40,072 bases of DNA from JBAZDC01 sp041654595 (GTDB lineage Bacteria > Pseudomonadota > Gammaproteobacteria > Burkholderiales > Burkholderiaceae_B), in contig CAZKBT010000029.1 in the NCBI GenBank assembly GCA_964551305.1, positions 1 through 40,072 on the forward strand. The letters are read 5' to 3'. Below are positions 25,958-34,500 of this stretch, in pieces. A model generated the notes under the pieces. That model ran no database searches. It was not told the origin of the DNA and saw only the letters and a program-made list of their open reading frames with translations. Positions within the stretch are counted from its first letter, which is position 1. Each line of letters opens with the position of its first letter. The position numbers and the translations under genes are program-made.

Positions 25958-27173
25958 CGCGCGCAACGGCACGGTGGCGCTGATGCCGCTTTTCCTGCCA
26001 CCAGGCCAGCGCAAACGTCAGCAAGCCGGCCGCCGCCAGACCCGCCCCCACCCAGCCGGTGAAACGCAGGCCGAAACCCGCCTCGATCGCCCGGCCGCCC
26101 AGCCAGGCGCCCAGCGCATTGGCCAGGTTGAAAGCGGAATGGTTCAGGGAGGCGGCCAAGGTCTGAGCCTGGGCCGCCACGTCCATCAGGCGCACTTGCA
26201 GCGGCGCGCCCAGCGCCACGCACGTTCCCGTCAGGAATACGCCCAGGAACAGGCCGGCGGGGCTGAGCACCAGATAGGGCATCGCGAGCAATATCGCCAT
26301 GCTCCAGACCAGAATGAGCGCCACCGACAACATCAAGGCACGGTCCGTGCCCCAGCCGCCGACATAGCTGCCCACCACCATGCCCGCGCCGAATACGGAC
26401 AAGGCCACGGGAATCAATCCGGCAGGCAGGCCGGTCACCGTGGTTACGATGGGCGCGACATAGCTCATGACGGCGAACATGCCGCCAAAGCCGATGGCGC
26501 CGATCGCCAAGGTCATCCACACGCGGCCGTTGGCCAGGGCCTGCAATTCCTGCATGGGCGAGCTGGACGGCTCCTGGCGCGGCACCGGCACGAAACGCCA
26601 GATCATGGCGATCGTAATCAGGGAAATCACGCCCACCGCCGCGAAGGGGTAGCGCCAGCCCGCGGCCTGCCCCAGCCAGATGGCGAAAGGGTTACCCGCC
26701 AGCGCGGCGACCGTCAGGCCCATCATCACCCTGCCCACCGCATAGCCCCTGCGCTGCGGCGGCACCAGCGAGGCCGCGATCAGAGCCGCCACGCCGAAAT
26801 AAGCGCCATGCGGCAAGCCGCTGACGAAGCGGAACACGAACAAGGTCCCGAACCCGGGCGCCGCGGCGCTGGCGAAATTGGCCGCCGCGTAGGCCAGCAT
26901 CATGACGATCGCCAGCCGGCGCCGGGGCATGCCGCTGCCCAGCACCGCGATCAGCGGCGCGCCCACGACCACGCCCAAGGCGTAGGCGCTGATCAAATGT
27001 CCCGCGCTGGGCTCGGACATGGCGTAAAAGCCGGCGATATCGGGCAGGATGCCCATGATGGCGAATTCACCTGTGCCGATGCCGAAACCGCCCATCGCCA
27101 GCGCCAGCAGCGCCAGCCAGAGCGCCGGGCCGGCCAGCACAGTGGTGGAAGAAGGTGAAACAGGAGCCGTCAT
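25887..27173 (-). CDS. MFS exporter, 12-helix DHA1 type (AraJ/YdhP-like)
   Basis: 428-residue major-facilitator protein. Twelve hydrophobic helices; the signature loop GSGMPRRRLAIVMM after helix 2, FRFVSGLPHGAYFGVAALI in helix 4, and GKxx-like proline-rich turns mark the DHA1 drug/metabolite exporters, and FGIGTGEFAIMGILPDIA at the start is typical of the AraJ/YdhP branch. The C-terminal 30 residues are a polar, Ala/Pro-rich tail. The ATG at 27173 is chosen over a TTG nine bases upstream. It lies 28 bases after the monooxygenase-like gene on the same strand (likely operon) and overlaps the acyltransferase gene end to end on the other strand. Substrate unknown. Confidence 0.87.
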   Translation of the reverse strand: MTAPVSPSSTTVLAGPALWLALLALAMGGFGIGTGEFAIMGILPDIAGFYAMSEPSAGHLISAYALGVVVGAPLIAVLGSGMPRRRLAIVMMLAYAAANFASAAAPGFGTLFVFRFVSGLPHGAYFGVAALIAASLVPPQRRGYAVGRVMMGLTVAALAGNPFAIWLGQAAGWRYPFAAVGVISLITIAMIWRFVPVPRQEPSSSPMQELQALANGRVWMTLAIGAIGFGGMFAVMSYVAPIVTTVTGLPAGLIPVALSVFGAGMVVGSYVGGWGTDRALMLSVALILVWSMAILLAMPYLVLSPAGLFLGVFLTGTCVALGAPLQVRLMDVAAQAQTLAASLNHSAFNLANALGAWLGGRAIEAGFGLRFTGWVGAGLAAAGLLTFALAWWQEKRHQRHRAVARATSPSVHPAGGAVATPSPAIAGK

Positions 27174-27201
27174 GAAAACCAAATATAAGGGAAAACCCTT
27201 A

Positions 27202-27777
27202 CTATAACTTTTTTGCCTGGCGAGCGGGCGGCGGGAAGCGACGCACGTCCGCGTAGAGCCATCTGCCCAATAGACGGTTGATGAGCGGAACGCCGACGAA
27301 CATCATCAACGGCGCCTGGATCATCGTCATGGCCATGATGCGCAGCGCCAACGGCGCATGCCCCAAGGGCGCCAGCAAGGCGGCATTGACCGTCAGCGCC
27401 GTCGGAAACATCACCAGCCAGACCGAAATGAGCCGCTTCCAGCGCGGCGGCAATTGCTCGCGCAGGCCGAACACGGTTTCCAGCCCATCCACCCGCATCA
27501 GTTCGCTGGCGCGGATCATGGACTCGCCGCGCTCCAGCCACATGCGGCGAGAAAGGGAACGCTCCCACTTTTCCATGCTGGACGGATCGGTAAAGCGAAG
27601 GACGATCTGGTACTGGTCGCCGCCAGGGGGCGGGGCCAGGACTCCCGCTCCGAGAAAACCCGGAAATCCCGCCGCCAGCAGAATGCCGCGACGCATCCAG
27701 GCCTGAAACTCGTCGTACCTGTCCGGCGCGATGCGGCGCGTCAACAACCAGGTAACGGGCGATGAAACGGACGACAT
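27202..27777 (-). CDS. Antibiotic biosynthesis monooxygenase-like protein with C-terminal membrane helices
   Basis: 191 residues. Residues about 1-100 resemble the ABM ferredoxin-like fold (VTWLLTRRIAPDRYDEFQAW, GFPGFLGAGVLAPPPGGDQY, YQIVLRFTDPSSMEKWERS). Residues about 110-170 hold two hydrophobic helices (RLISVWLVMFPTALTVNAALL and a second around IQAPLMMFVGVPLI), matching the COG3224 group of membrane-attached ABM proteins of unknown role. A ribosome site GAGGAG precedes the ATG at 27777. It is followed by the MFS exporter, so it may act on the same compound, but this is inference. Confidence 0.75.
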   Translation of the reverse strand: MSSVSSPVTWLLTRRIAPDRYDEFQAWMRRGILLAAGFPGFLGAGVLAPPPGGDQYQIVLRFTDPSSMEKWERSLSRRMWLERGESMIRASELMRVDGLETVFGLREQLPPRWKRLISVWLVMFPTALTVNAALLAPLGHAPLALRIMAMTMIQAPLMMFVGVPLINRLLGRWLYADVRRFPPPARQAKKL

Positions 27778-28056
27778 GCTACTGCTCCTCGATAACGATG
27801 CCCGGCCGCTCGCTTCAGCCCGCCGGACGGCCGATCAAGCACGCATCGGCCTGATCTCTTTCAAGCAAATCCCATGCCATTCCGAAACGGGACCGCGGCC
27901 TAGGAAAACCATGCGCATGCTTCCCGCCCACGCACCATGCCGGGGCGAAGCGCGATGCAGCACTCACATCCCCTGCTATACAATCGTTCGGATCGATGCC
28001 ACCTGTCGCTATACACGTCGGCAGGCAAGCTCCCTTTAAAAACAAAAGGACCGACT

Positions 28057-30042
28057 ATGGCCTCCGATCCCCAGGCAGTCCCCCGTATCGTCATCAACCC
28101 CCCCGTATTCTTCGGTTCCGCGGGCGTCATATTCCTGCTGGTCGCGCTGACGGTGCTCTTCCCCGAGCGCGCCCAGGCCCTGTTCAGCATCATCCAATCC
28201 TGGATCATCGCCAACGCCAGCTGGTTCTACATCCTCGCCGTCGCGCTGATCCTGCTGCTGACCATGTATTGCATGATCAGCCGCCTGGGCGACATCAAGC
28301 TGGGGCCGGACCACAGCGAGCCCGACTACAGCAATACGACGTGGTTCGCCATGCTGTTCTGCGCCGGGATGGGCATCGGACTGATGTTCTTCGGCGTGGC
28401 CGAGCCGCTCATGCACACGATAGAGCCGCCCATCGGCGATCCCGGCACCATTGCGACGGCGCGCGAGGCCATGCGCATCACGTTCTTTCACTGGGGCCTG
28501 CATGCCTGGGCCATCTACGCCCTGGTGGCCTTGATTCTGGCATTCTTCGCTTTCCGCCACGGCCTGCCGCTGACGCTACGCTCCGCCCTCTATCCCTTGA
28601 TCGGCGAACGCATCCACGGGCCGATCGGCCATGCCGTCGACATTTTCGCCATCATCGGGACGGTATGCGGCATCGCGACCTCGCTGGGGTTCGGCGTGCT
28701 CCAGATCAACAGCGGCCTGCATCATTTGTGGCCCTCCATACCGATGGGCGTCACCACGCAAATCGTCCTGATCGTCATCACGACCGCCATGGCCACCTTG
28801 TCCGCGGCCAGCGGCCTGGACAAGGGCGTGCGCAGGCTGTCGGAACTGAACATGATCCTGGCCGTACTGCTGATGCTGTATGTCTTTTGCATGGGTCCCA
28901 CCGTCTTCCTGCTGCAGGCGTACGTCGAGAACACCGGCGCCTATTTGTCCGACATCATCAACAAGACGTTCAATCTCTACGCCTACGATCCGACGGACTG
29001 GCTCGGCGGCTGGACCCTGTTCTATTGGGGCTGGTGGCTGTCGTGGTCGCCTTTCGTCGGCATGTTCATCGCCCGCGTCTCGCGCGGCAGGACCATACGC
29101 GAATTCATCGCCGGCGTGATTTTCCTGCCCGCCGGATTCACCTTTTTGTGGATGACGGTGTTCGGCGATAGCGCCATTTATCTTTATCTGCACGAGGGCC
29201 TGACCAGCCTGGCCGATACGGTCAAGGCGGACAATTCGCTGGCCTTGTTCGCCTTCCTGGAGCAGCTGCCCTTGTCAGCCGTCACCAGCGTCGTGGCGGT
29301 GGCGATGGTGATCGTCTTTTTCGTCACCTCGGCCGATTCGGGCGCGCTGGTCGTGGACATGCTGGCCTCGGGCGGCAAAGACCGCACGCCCGTCTGGCAA
29401 CGCATATTCTGGTCAGTCGCGACCGGCGCGGTCGCCGTCGTGCTGCTGATGGCCGACGGCCTGACGGCGTTGCAGACGGCGACGATCGCCAGCGCCTTGC
29501 CGTTTTCGGTCATTCTCCTGGCCGCCGGCTGGGGCCTGCTGCGCGCGCTGCAGATCGACCTGACCAAGCGCGGCACGCGGTTCCAGACCTACCTGACACC
29601 CCGGCCGGGCGCCACGGCGGAGAGCTGGCGGCAGCGGCTGCTGACGATGGTTTCCTTTCCCAGCAAGCCGGACGTAACGCGGTTCATCGCCGAAGTCGTC
29701 AAGGCCGCCTCCAATGAAGTCGCGGTCGAGCTGCGCAAGCGCCAGTACGAAGTGCTGGTCACCGACGACACCGAGAACGGCCGCGTGCGGCTGGAAGTCA
29801 TGCACGGCGAAGAGGTGGACTTCGTGTACGAAGTCCGCCCCCGCTCGTACGTTCAGCCCGCGTTCAACATGCTGGACACCGAGGAAAACGATAAAGAAGA
29901 AAGCAAGTACTACCGCGCCGAAGTCCACCTGAAAGAAGGCGGCCAGAACTACGACATCATGGGATGGAGCCGCGGCGCCGTAATCGGCGACATACTGGAC
30001 CAGTACGAGCGCCACCTCCATTTCCTGCATCTGGTGCGATGA
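28057..30042 (+). CDS. BCCT-family betaine/choline/carnitine transporter (BetT-like)
   Basis: 661-residue carrier with twelve helices and a long cytoplasmic C-terminal tail (about residues 510-661) as in the choline carrier BetT. Family motifs are FCAGMGIGLMFFGVAEPL near residue 106, FFHWGLHAWAIYALVALIL, WTLFYWGWWLSWSPFVGMF and IARVSRGRTIREFI (helix 8 and after), and VTSADSGALVVDMLASGG. The WSPF/WWLSW aromatic box binds trimethylammonium groups. A weak AAAGGA ribosome site precedes ATG 28057. The end overlaps the next gene as ATGA (30039-30042). Choline, betaine or carnitine are likely substrates; the symbol is withheld as bet genes are not adjacent. Confidence 0.9.
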   Translation: MASDPQAVPRIVINPPVFFGSAGVIFLLVALTVLFPERAQALFSIIQSWIIANASWFYILAVALILLLTMYCMISRLGDIKLGPDHSEPDYSNTTWFAMLFCAGMGIGLMFFGVAEPLMHTIEPPIGDPGTIATAREAMRITFFHWGLHAWAIYALVALILAFFAFRHGLPLTLRSALYPLIGERIHGPIGHAVDIFAIIGTVCGIATSLGFGVLQINSGLHHLWPSIPMGVTTQIVLIVITTAMATLSAASGLDKGVRRLSELNMILAVLLMLYVFCMGPTVFLLQAYVENTGAYLSDIINKTFNLYAYDPTDWLGGWTLFYWGWWLSWSPFVGMFIARVSRGRTIREFIAGVIFLPAGFTFLWMTVFGDSAIYLYLHEGLTSLADTVKADNSLALFAFLEQLPLSAVTSVVAVAMVIVFFVTSADSGALVVDMLASGGKDRTPVWQRIFWSVATGAVAVVLLMADGLTALQTATIASALPFSVILLAAGWGLLRALQIDLTKRGTRFQTYLTPRPGATAESWRQRLLTMVSFPSKPDVTRFIAEVVKAASNEVAVELRKRQYEVLVTDDTENGRVRLEVMHGEEVDFVYEVRPRSYVQPAFNMLDTEENDKEESKYYRAEVHLKEGGQNYDIMGWSRGAVIGDILDQYERHLHFLHLVR

Positions 30043-31550
30043 GCCGGCGTTTCATGCGGACCCGGAATCGCTGGCTGATACTGGCCGTCGTATCCGTCGC
30101 GCTGTTCCTGATCGTGGTGGACATGACGGTGCTCTATACCGCGCTGCCGCGCCTGACGCACGACCTGGCCGCCACCGCATCCGAAAAACTATGGATCGTC
30201 AACGCCTATCCCCTGGTGGTGGCCGGCCTGCTGCCCGGGACCGGCACCTTGGGCGACCGGCTCGGACACAGGAACATGTTCGCCGGCGGACTCGCGGTAT
30301 TCGGCGCGGCATCCCTGTTCGCGGCCTATGCGCCCAGCCCCGGCGCGCTGATCGCCGCCCGCGCCTTGCTGGCCGTGGGCGCAGCCATGATGATGCCGGC
30401 GACACTCTCCATCATTCGCCACACTTTCGAAGACGAAAAGGAACGCTCGGTCGCCATCGGCGTCTGGGCCTCGATCGCCTCCGGCGGCGCCGCCATAGGC
30501 CCGGTCATGGGCGGCGCCCTGCTGGAATACTTCTGGTGGGGCTCGGTCTTTCTGATCAACGTGCCGCTCGTGCTGGCGACGCTGCCCCTGGCCCTGAAAC
30601 TCATCCCGCTGCGCCGCGAGTATTCCAGCCAGCCATGGGACTTGCTTGGATCGCTGCAAATCATGGCGGGCTTGATCGGACTGGCCTACGCCGTCAAGGA
30701 ACTGGCCAAGCGCGCGCCTTCGCATGAAGCGGCGGCCCTGGCCGCCGCGATCGGCGCCGTATTCGTCTATCTGTTCGTCCGCCGCCAACGCCGGACCGCC
30801 ACGCCGTTGATCGACTTCGCGCTGTTTCGCGATAAACGGTTCTCGGCCGGCGTCCTCACCGCGATCACGGCGGCGATCGCGCTGATCGGCGTCGAGCTGG
30901 TGTTCAGCCAGCGCCTGCAACTGGTTCTGTCCATGTCGCCGCTGCAAGCCGGACTGGCCATTCTGCCCATACCGCTCGCCTCGTTCATCGCCGGCCCCTT
31001 GGCCGGACTTGCCCTGCCGCGCATGGGCAATGAAAAATTGATGTGGCAATCGCTGTTGCTGTCCGGCGCGGGGCTGGCCTATTTCGTGCTGGTCAAGGAC
31101 GGGCACGTCGCCGCCCGGCTCGCAAGCCTCGGCATGCTGGGCTTCGGGCTGGGCGCGGCGATGACGGGGGCGTCCAGCACCATCATGATGAGCGCACCGG
31201 CGCATCGGTCGGGCATGGCGGCATCCATCGAGGAAGTCTCCTATGAGCTGGGCGGCGCCATGGGGATCGCGCTCATGGGCAGTTTGCTGTCCGCCGTCTA
31301 CACCGCCACGCTGGTTCTGCCCGAGGTCCTGGCGATCCCCCTGCAAGCCCTGGACAGCCTGGACGAAGCCCTGCTCATTGCCGAAACGCTGCCGGCGGAA
31401 CCGGCCGCCGTGCTGACGCGGCTGGCCCGGTCGGCGTTCGACCGGGCGTTCGTCATCGTCATGTTCAGCGCCGCCGCCTTGCTCGCGCTGGCCGCGGCGC
31501 TCATCGCGACGTTCGCGCGCGCACCCGAACGAGAGCGCGTCAAGCAATAA
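30039..31550 (+). CDS. MFS multidrug efflux protein, 14-helix DHA2 type (SmvA/QacA-like)
   Basis: 503-residue exporter with fourteen hydrophobic segments. It starts SRRFMRTRNRWLILAVVSVA and carries VVDMTVLYTALPRLTHDL, WIVNAYPLVVAGLLPGTGTLGD and the loop LGHRNMFAGGLAVFG, all typical of the SmvA/QacA branch that expels quaternary ammonium compounds and dyes. IDFALFRDKRFSAGVL and GMAASIEEVSYELGGAMGIALMG follow in the second half. The ATG at 30039 lies in the ATGA overlap with the BCCT transporter, so both proteins are almost certainly made from one message. A regulator gene is not adjacent. Confidence 0.88.
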   Translation: MSRRFMRTRNRWLILAVVSVALFLIVVDMTVLYTALPRLTHDLAATASEKLWIVNAYPLVVAGLLPGTGTLGDRLGHRNMFAGGLAVFGAASLFAAYAPSPGALIAARALLAVGAAMMMPATLSIIRHTFEDEKERSVAIGVWASIASGGAAIGPVMGGALLEYFWWGSVFLINVPLVLATLPLALKLIPLRREYSSQPWDLLGSLQIMAGLIGLAYAVKELAKRAPSHEAAALAAAIGAVFVYLFVRRQRRTATPLIDFALFRDKRFSAGVLTAITAAIALIGVELVFSQRLQLVLSMSPLQAGLAILPIPLASFIAGPLAGLALPRMGNEKLMWQSLLLSGAGLAYFVLVKDGHVAARLASLGMLGFGLGAAMTGASSTIMMSAPAHRSGMAASIEEVSYELGGAMGIALMGSLLSAVYTATLVLPEVLAIPLQALDSLDEALLIAETLPAEPAAVLTRLARSAFDRAFVIVMFSAAALLALAAALIATFARAPERERVKQ

Positions 31551-31589
31551 ACAATAAACGCCCTCGGGGACGCTCACCCTTTCGTCCGG

Positions 31590-34500
31590 TCAGAAATGCA
31601 CCGCCATGCGCAAAATGCCGGTCCGGCTCACATAGCCCTTGGCAAAACGCAGGTCGTACTCCGCCTTGATTTCGTAACCCTCCGCGCTGACCAGCTCGAC
31701 CCCCGTCTTCACTTCGCCCATGACCTTGGGCAAGCTCGTGCGCAAGCGGAAGCGTTCTTTCGAAGGATCGCTTTGCAAGCGGCCGTCGACGACCCATGCG
31801 CTATCGGACATCCAACTGGCGCCGACCGACAGATAAGGGCGTAAAACACCGCCCTTCAGGTCGACGCGCCCGCCGATCTCCAGGGCGGGCGTCAGCGTCG
31901 CATTCCAGCGGCTGGCATCCTGAAAATGCAGGTTGAAGGCTCCCGCTCCCGTTTCGCCGTAGCCCGGCACGCGCTGATATACCAGGTCCAGGTCGAACAA
32001 AGGCTTGAGATACCAATCGGATAGCGCGTGCACGTAGGACGCGCGCAAGCGCATGCCGACGTGCACGGATCGCCAGCGGCTTTCAGCGACGCGATCCCCT
32101 GCCGCAAGGGCGAGGACGCGCCGGGTATCGTACGTGCCGTAGCCCGCATTGAGGGCACCGGCGAACAGCCAGGCGCCTTGCCGGCGCTTGAGCACCACCC
32201 CGCCGCTGAACAGTCCCCCGTCCGTGCGCACGGGCGTGTCCGAGGCATCGTGCCGAGAATTTTCGTAAGCGGCCGAAGCACCCAGGATCCAGCCCGGAGC
32301 GAATTCCTTTTGTCCGCCGATCTGATAGGTAGCGCCGTTTCCGTGAAAACCTTCACGCCGGTCCGAGCTCTTGAGCCGGGAAACATTGCTCAATATCCGT
32401 CCCCAATAGCAACTGCCTTCTTGCTGGGAAGCGTCGTCCGAGCGGAACTCGGGGCAGCTCATCATCAACTGGATGAAAGAGCGGCTTTTGCCCGGCAGGA
32501 CGGACGCGGACACCTGCTGGGCGTCGTTGGCGAGCTCGGTGAGCGCCCGGCGGTATTCCTCCTCGGTGCGCACATTGGCGAAATGATCGAACACCTCGGC
32601 GTAATCGCGCAACTGCTCCGCAGGCATCGTGTCCCAGTTTCTCTGCATGCTCGCCGCAAGGCTTGCCTGCTCTTCGGACAGCCCCCGCGGCTTGGTGAAG
32701 TCCGCCGTCACGCCCACGTCGAGTCGCGCATCGCCGGCCTTTTCCAAGGTATAGGTGTAGACCAGCGGATTGTCCACGCGCAAGGTTTCTGCCATCCGGA
32801 TGCCGTGGCCTCGGCCTTGCGCGCGCAGAATGGCGATTCGTCGATGAGGCAGTTGATAGCGGCCCCGGGGCCTGACGATGCCGTCCAGCGCGACATGTCC
32901 CTGCACGATCGCCAAGTCGGCCTTGCCTTCCCGGAAATCCACGTCAGGCTCGTAAACGCCTTGCGTCGCGCCGCCGCCATGGCCCATCTGGCGATAGTCG
33001 CCGATAATGCGCGTCGTCATGTGACGGCCACGGCCGCCCGGACTGAACACGCCATGGTTCTCGAAGACGTTGCCTGTCCCGACGTCGACCACCGCGCCGG
33101 ACTCGTAGACGCCGGTGGGCAGGTTGGCCAGCTTGTTGACCCGGCCGCCGCCCAGGACCACGTCGCCGATCAGCAGCCCGCCATTGTTGACGAAACTGGG
33201 CGTCGTCCTGTCCACGGCCAGGACGGCCTTGCCGTTCAGCCCGTACAACGTGCCGCCTTCTTCGATGTCCACCCGCTGCCGCGTCGCGCCGCCGCCCAGG
33301 ACGACACCCGCCGCATGCTCGCCGATGCCGCCGTGCACGATCCCGCTGCGGCCTATTCTGACCACGCTATCGCCGGTCGATCCCGGCTGCGCATCGGCGC
33401 CCGCCCAGCCGAACCGCTCCTGCCGGGCTCCGCCCCCCGCGCTCTGCACGAAGATGCCCACGGCGTTCTTGCCCGAGGCGCCGACCATGCCGTCCACCGC
33501 CACCTCGACCGAGCCGCCCGCGCCGGTCGCATCGGCGCCGTCGGCGCCCGCCATCCCGTTCGATAGGCCGCCGCCACCTCCGACGCTCTGCGCAAAGATG
33601 GCGGCGGCATTCTCACCCGCGGTCTCGATCCGGGCGGACGGCCCCACAGTGATCAGAACATCGCCTCCGCTACCCTGTTCGCTTGCCTCGGCCCGTCCGG
33701 ATGCGGCGGGACGTTCCGCTCCCAGCGCAATAGCGGCGGTATCGGCCGCGTAACCCCCGCCGCCCCCTATGCTCTGGGCGAGAATGCCGTACGCTCCCGC
33801 GCCTGTGGTGCGGATGCTGCCCGTATGCTCGACCTCGACCGGTCCGCCGTCGTTTCCATCGCCCGCCCTGCTTTTCTCCGCCTTCAAGCCGACAGACATG
33901 GTGCCGTCGAACCAACCGTCCTTGACCAGCACCGCACCGCCGCCACCGCCTATGCTTTGCACCAGCATTCCGTGCGAACGGGCGCCATGCGTCCGGATAA
34001 CGCCCGCGCCGGCGATGCGCACGGGTCCGCCGCGTCCCGCCGCGCCGCCCGTGCCTCCGAGTCCGAACACCATGGGCAGAACGCCGCGCAACGGATTGTT
34101 TACGCTGACGACCGCCTTGCCGCCCCCCCCGCCTATGCTTTGCGCCACCATGCCCATCGCCTGATCGCCGTGGGTCGCCAGCAACGTGCCGGCCTCCAGC
34201 GTGGCCGTGACTTTGCCGCCATCGCCGCTCACGCCCCCGCGACCGCCCAACGCGACGGACAGCCTGCGCCAGTCGGGCGGACCGTCCGGTGCCGCCCGCT
34301 CGTTTTCCGGAGCCGGCCCAACCGCGTGCCGCGCCGCGTCGAAAATAGTAAAGATCTCGAAGGGCGACATTTCCCCGACATCTTTCATTTCCGCCACGGC
34401 GTGGGTCGCGGCCGCGCCGCCGTTGCCGCCGCCAGCGCCTATGCTTTGCAAATGGACGGCATCCGCTTGATCGCCGCGCGTCGTAATGGATGCAGCGCCG

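Noticed and set aside
27976..27984. TATACAAT as a -10 element for the BCCT gene
   Set aside because: No acceptable -35 at the right distance was found; left as a possibility only.
28098..28104. Seven-C tract near the start of the BCCT gene
   Set aside because: Length is within chance for this GC content; no supporting sign of switching.
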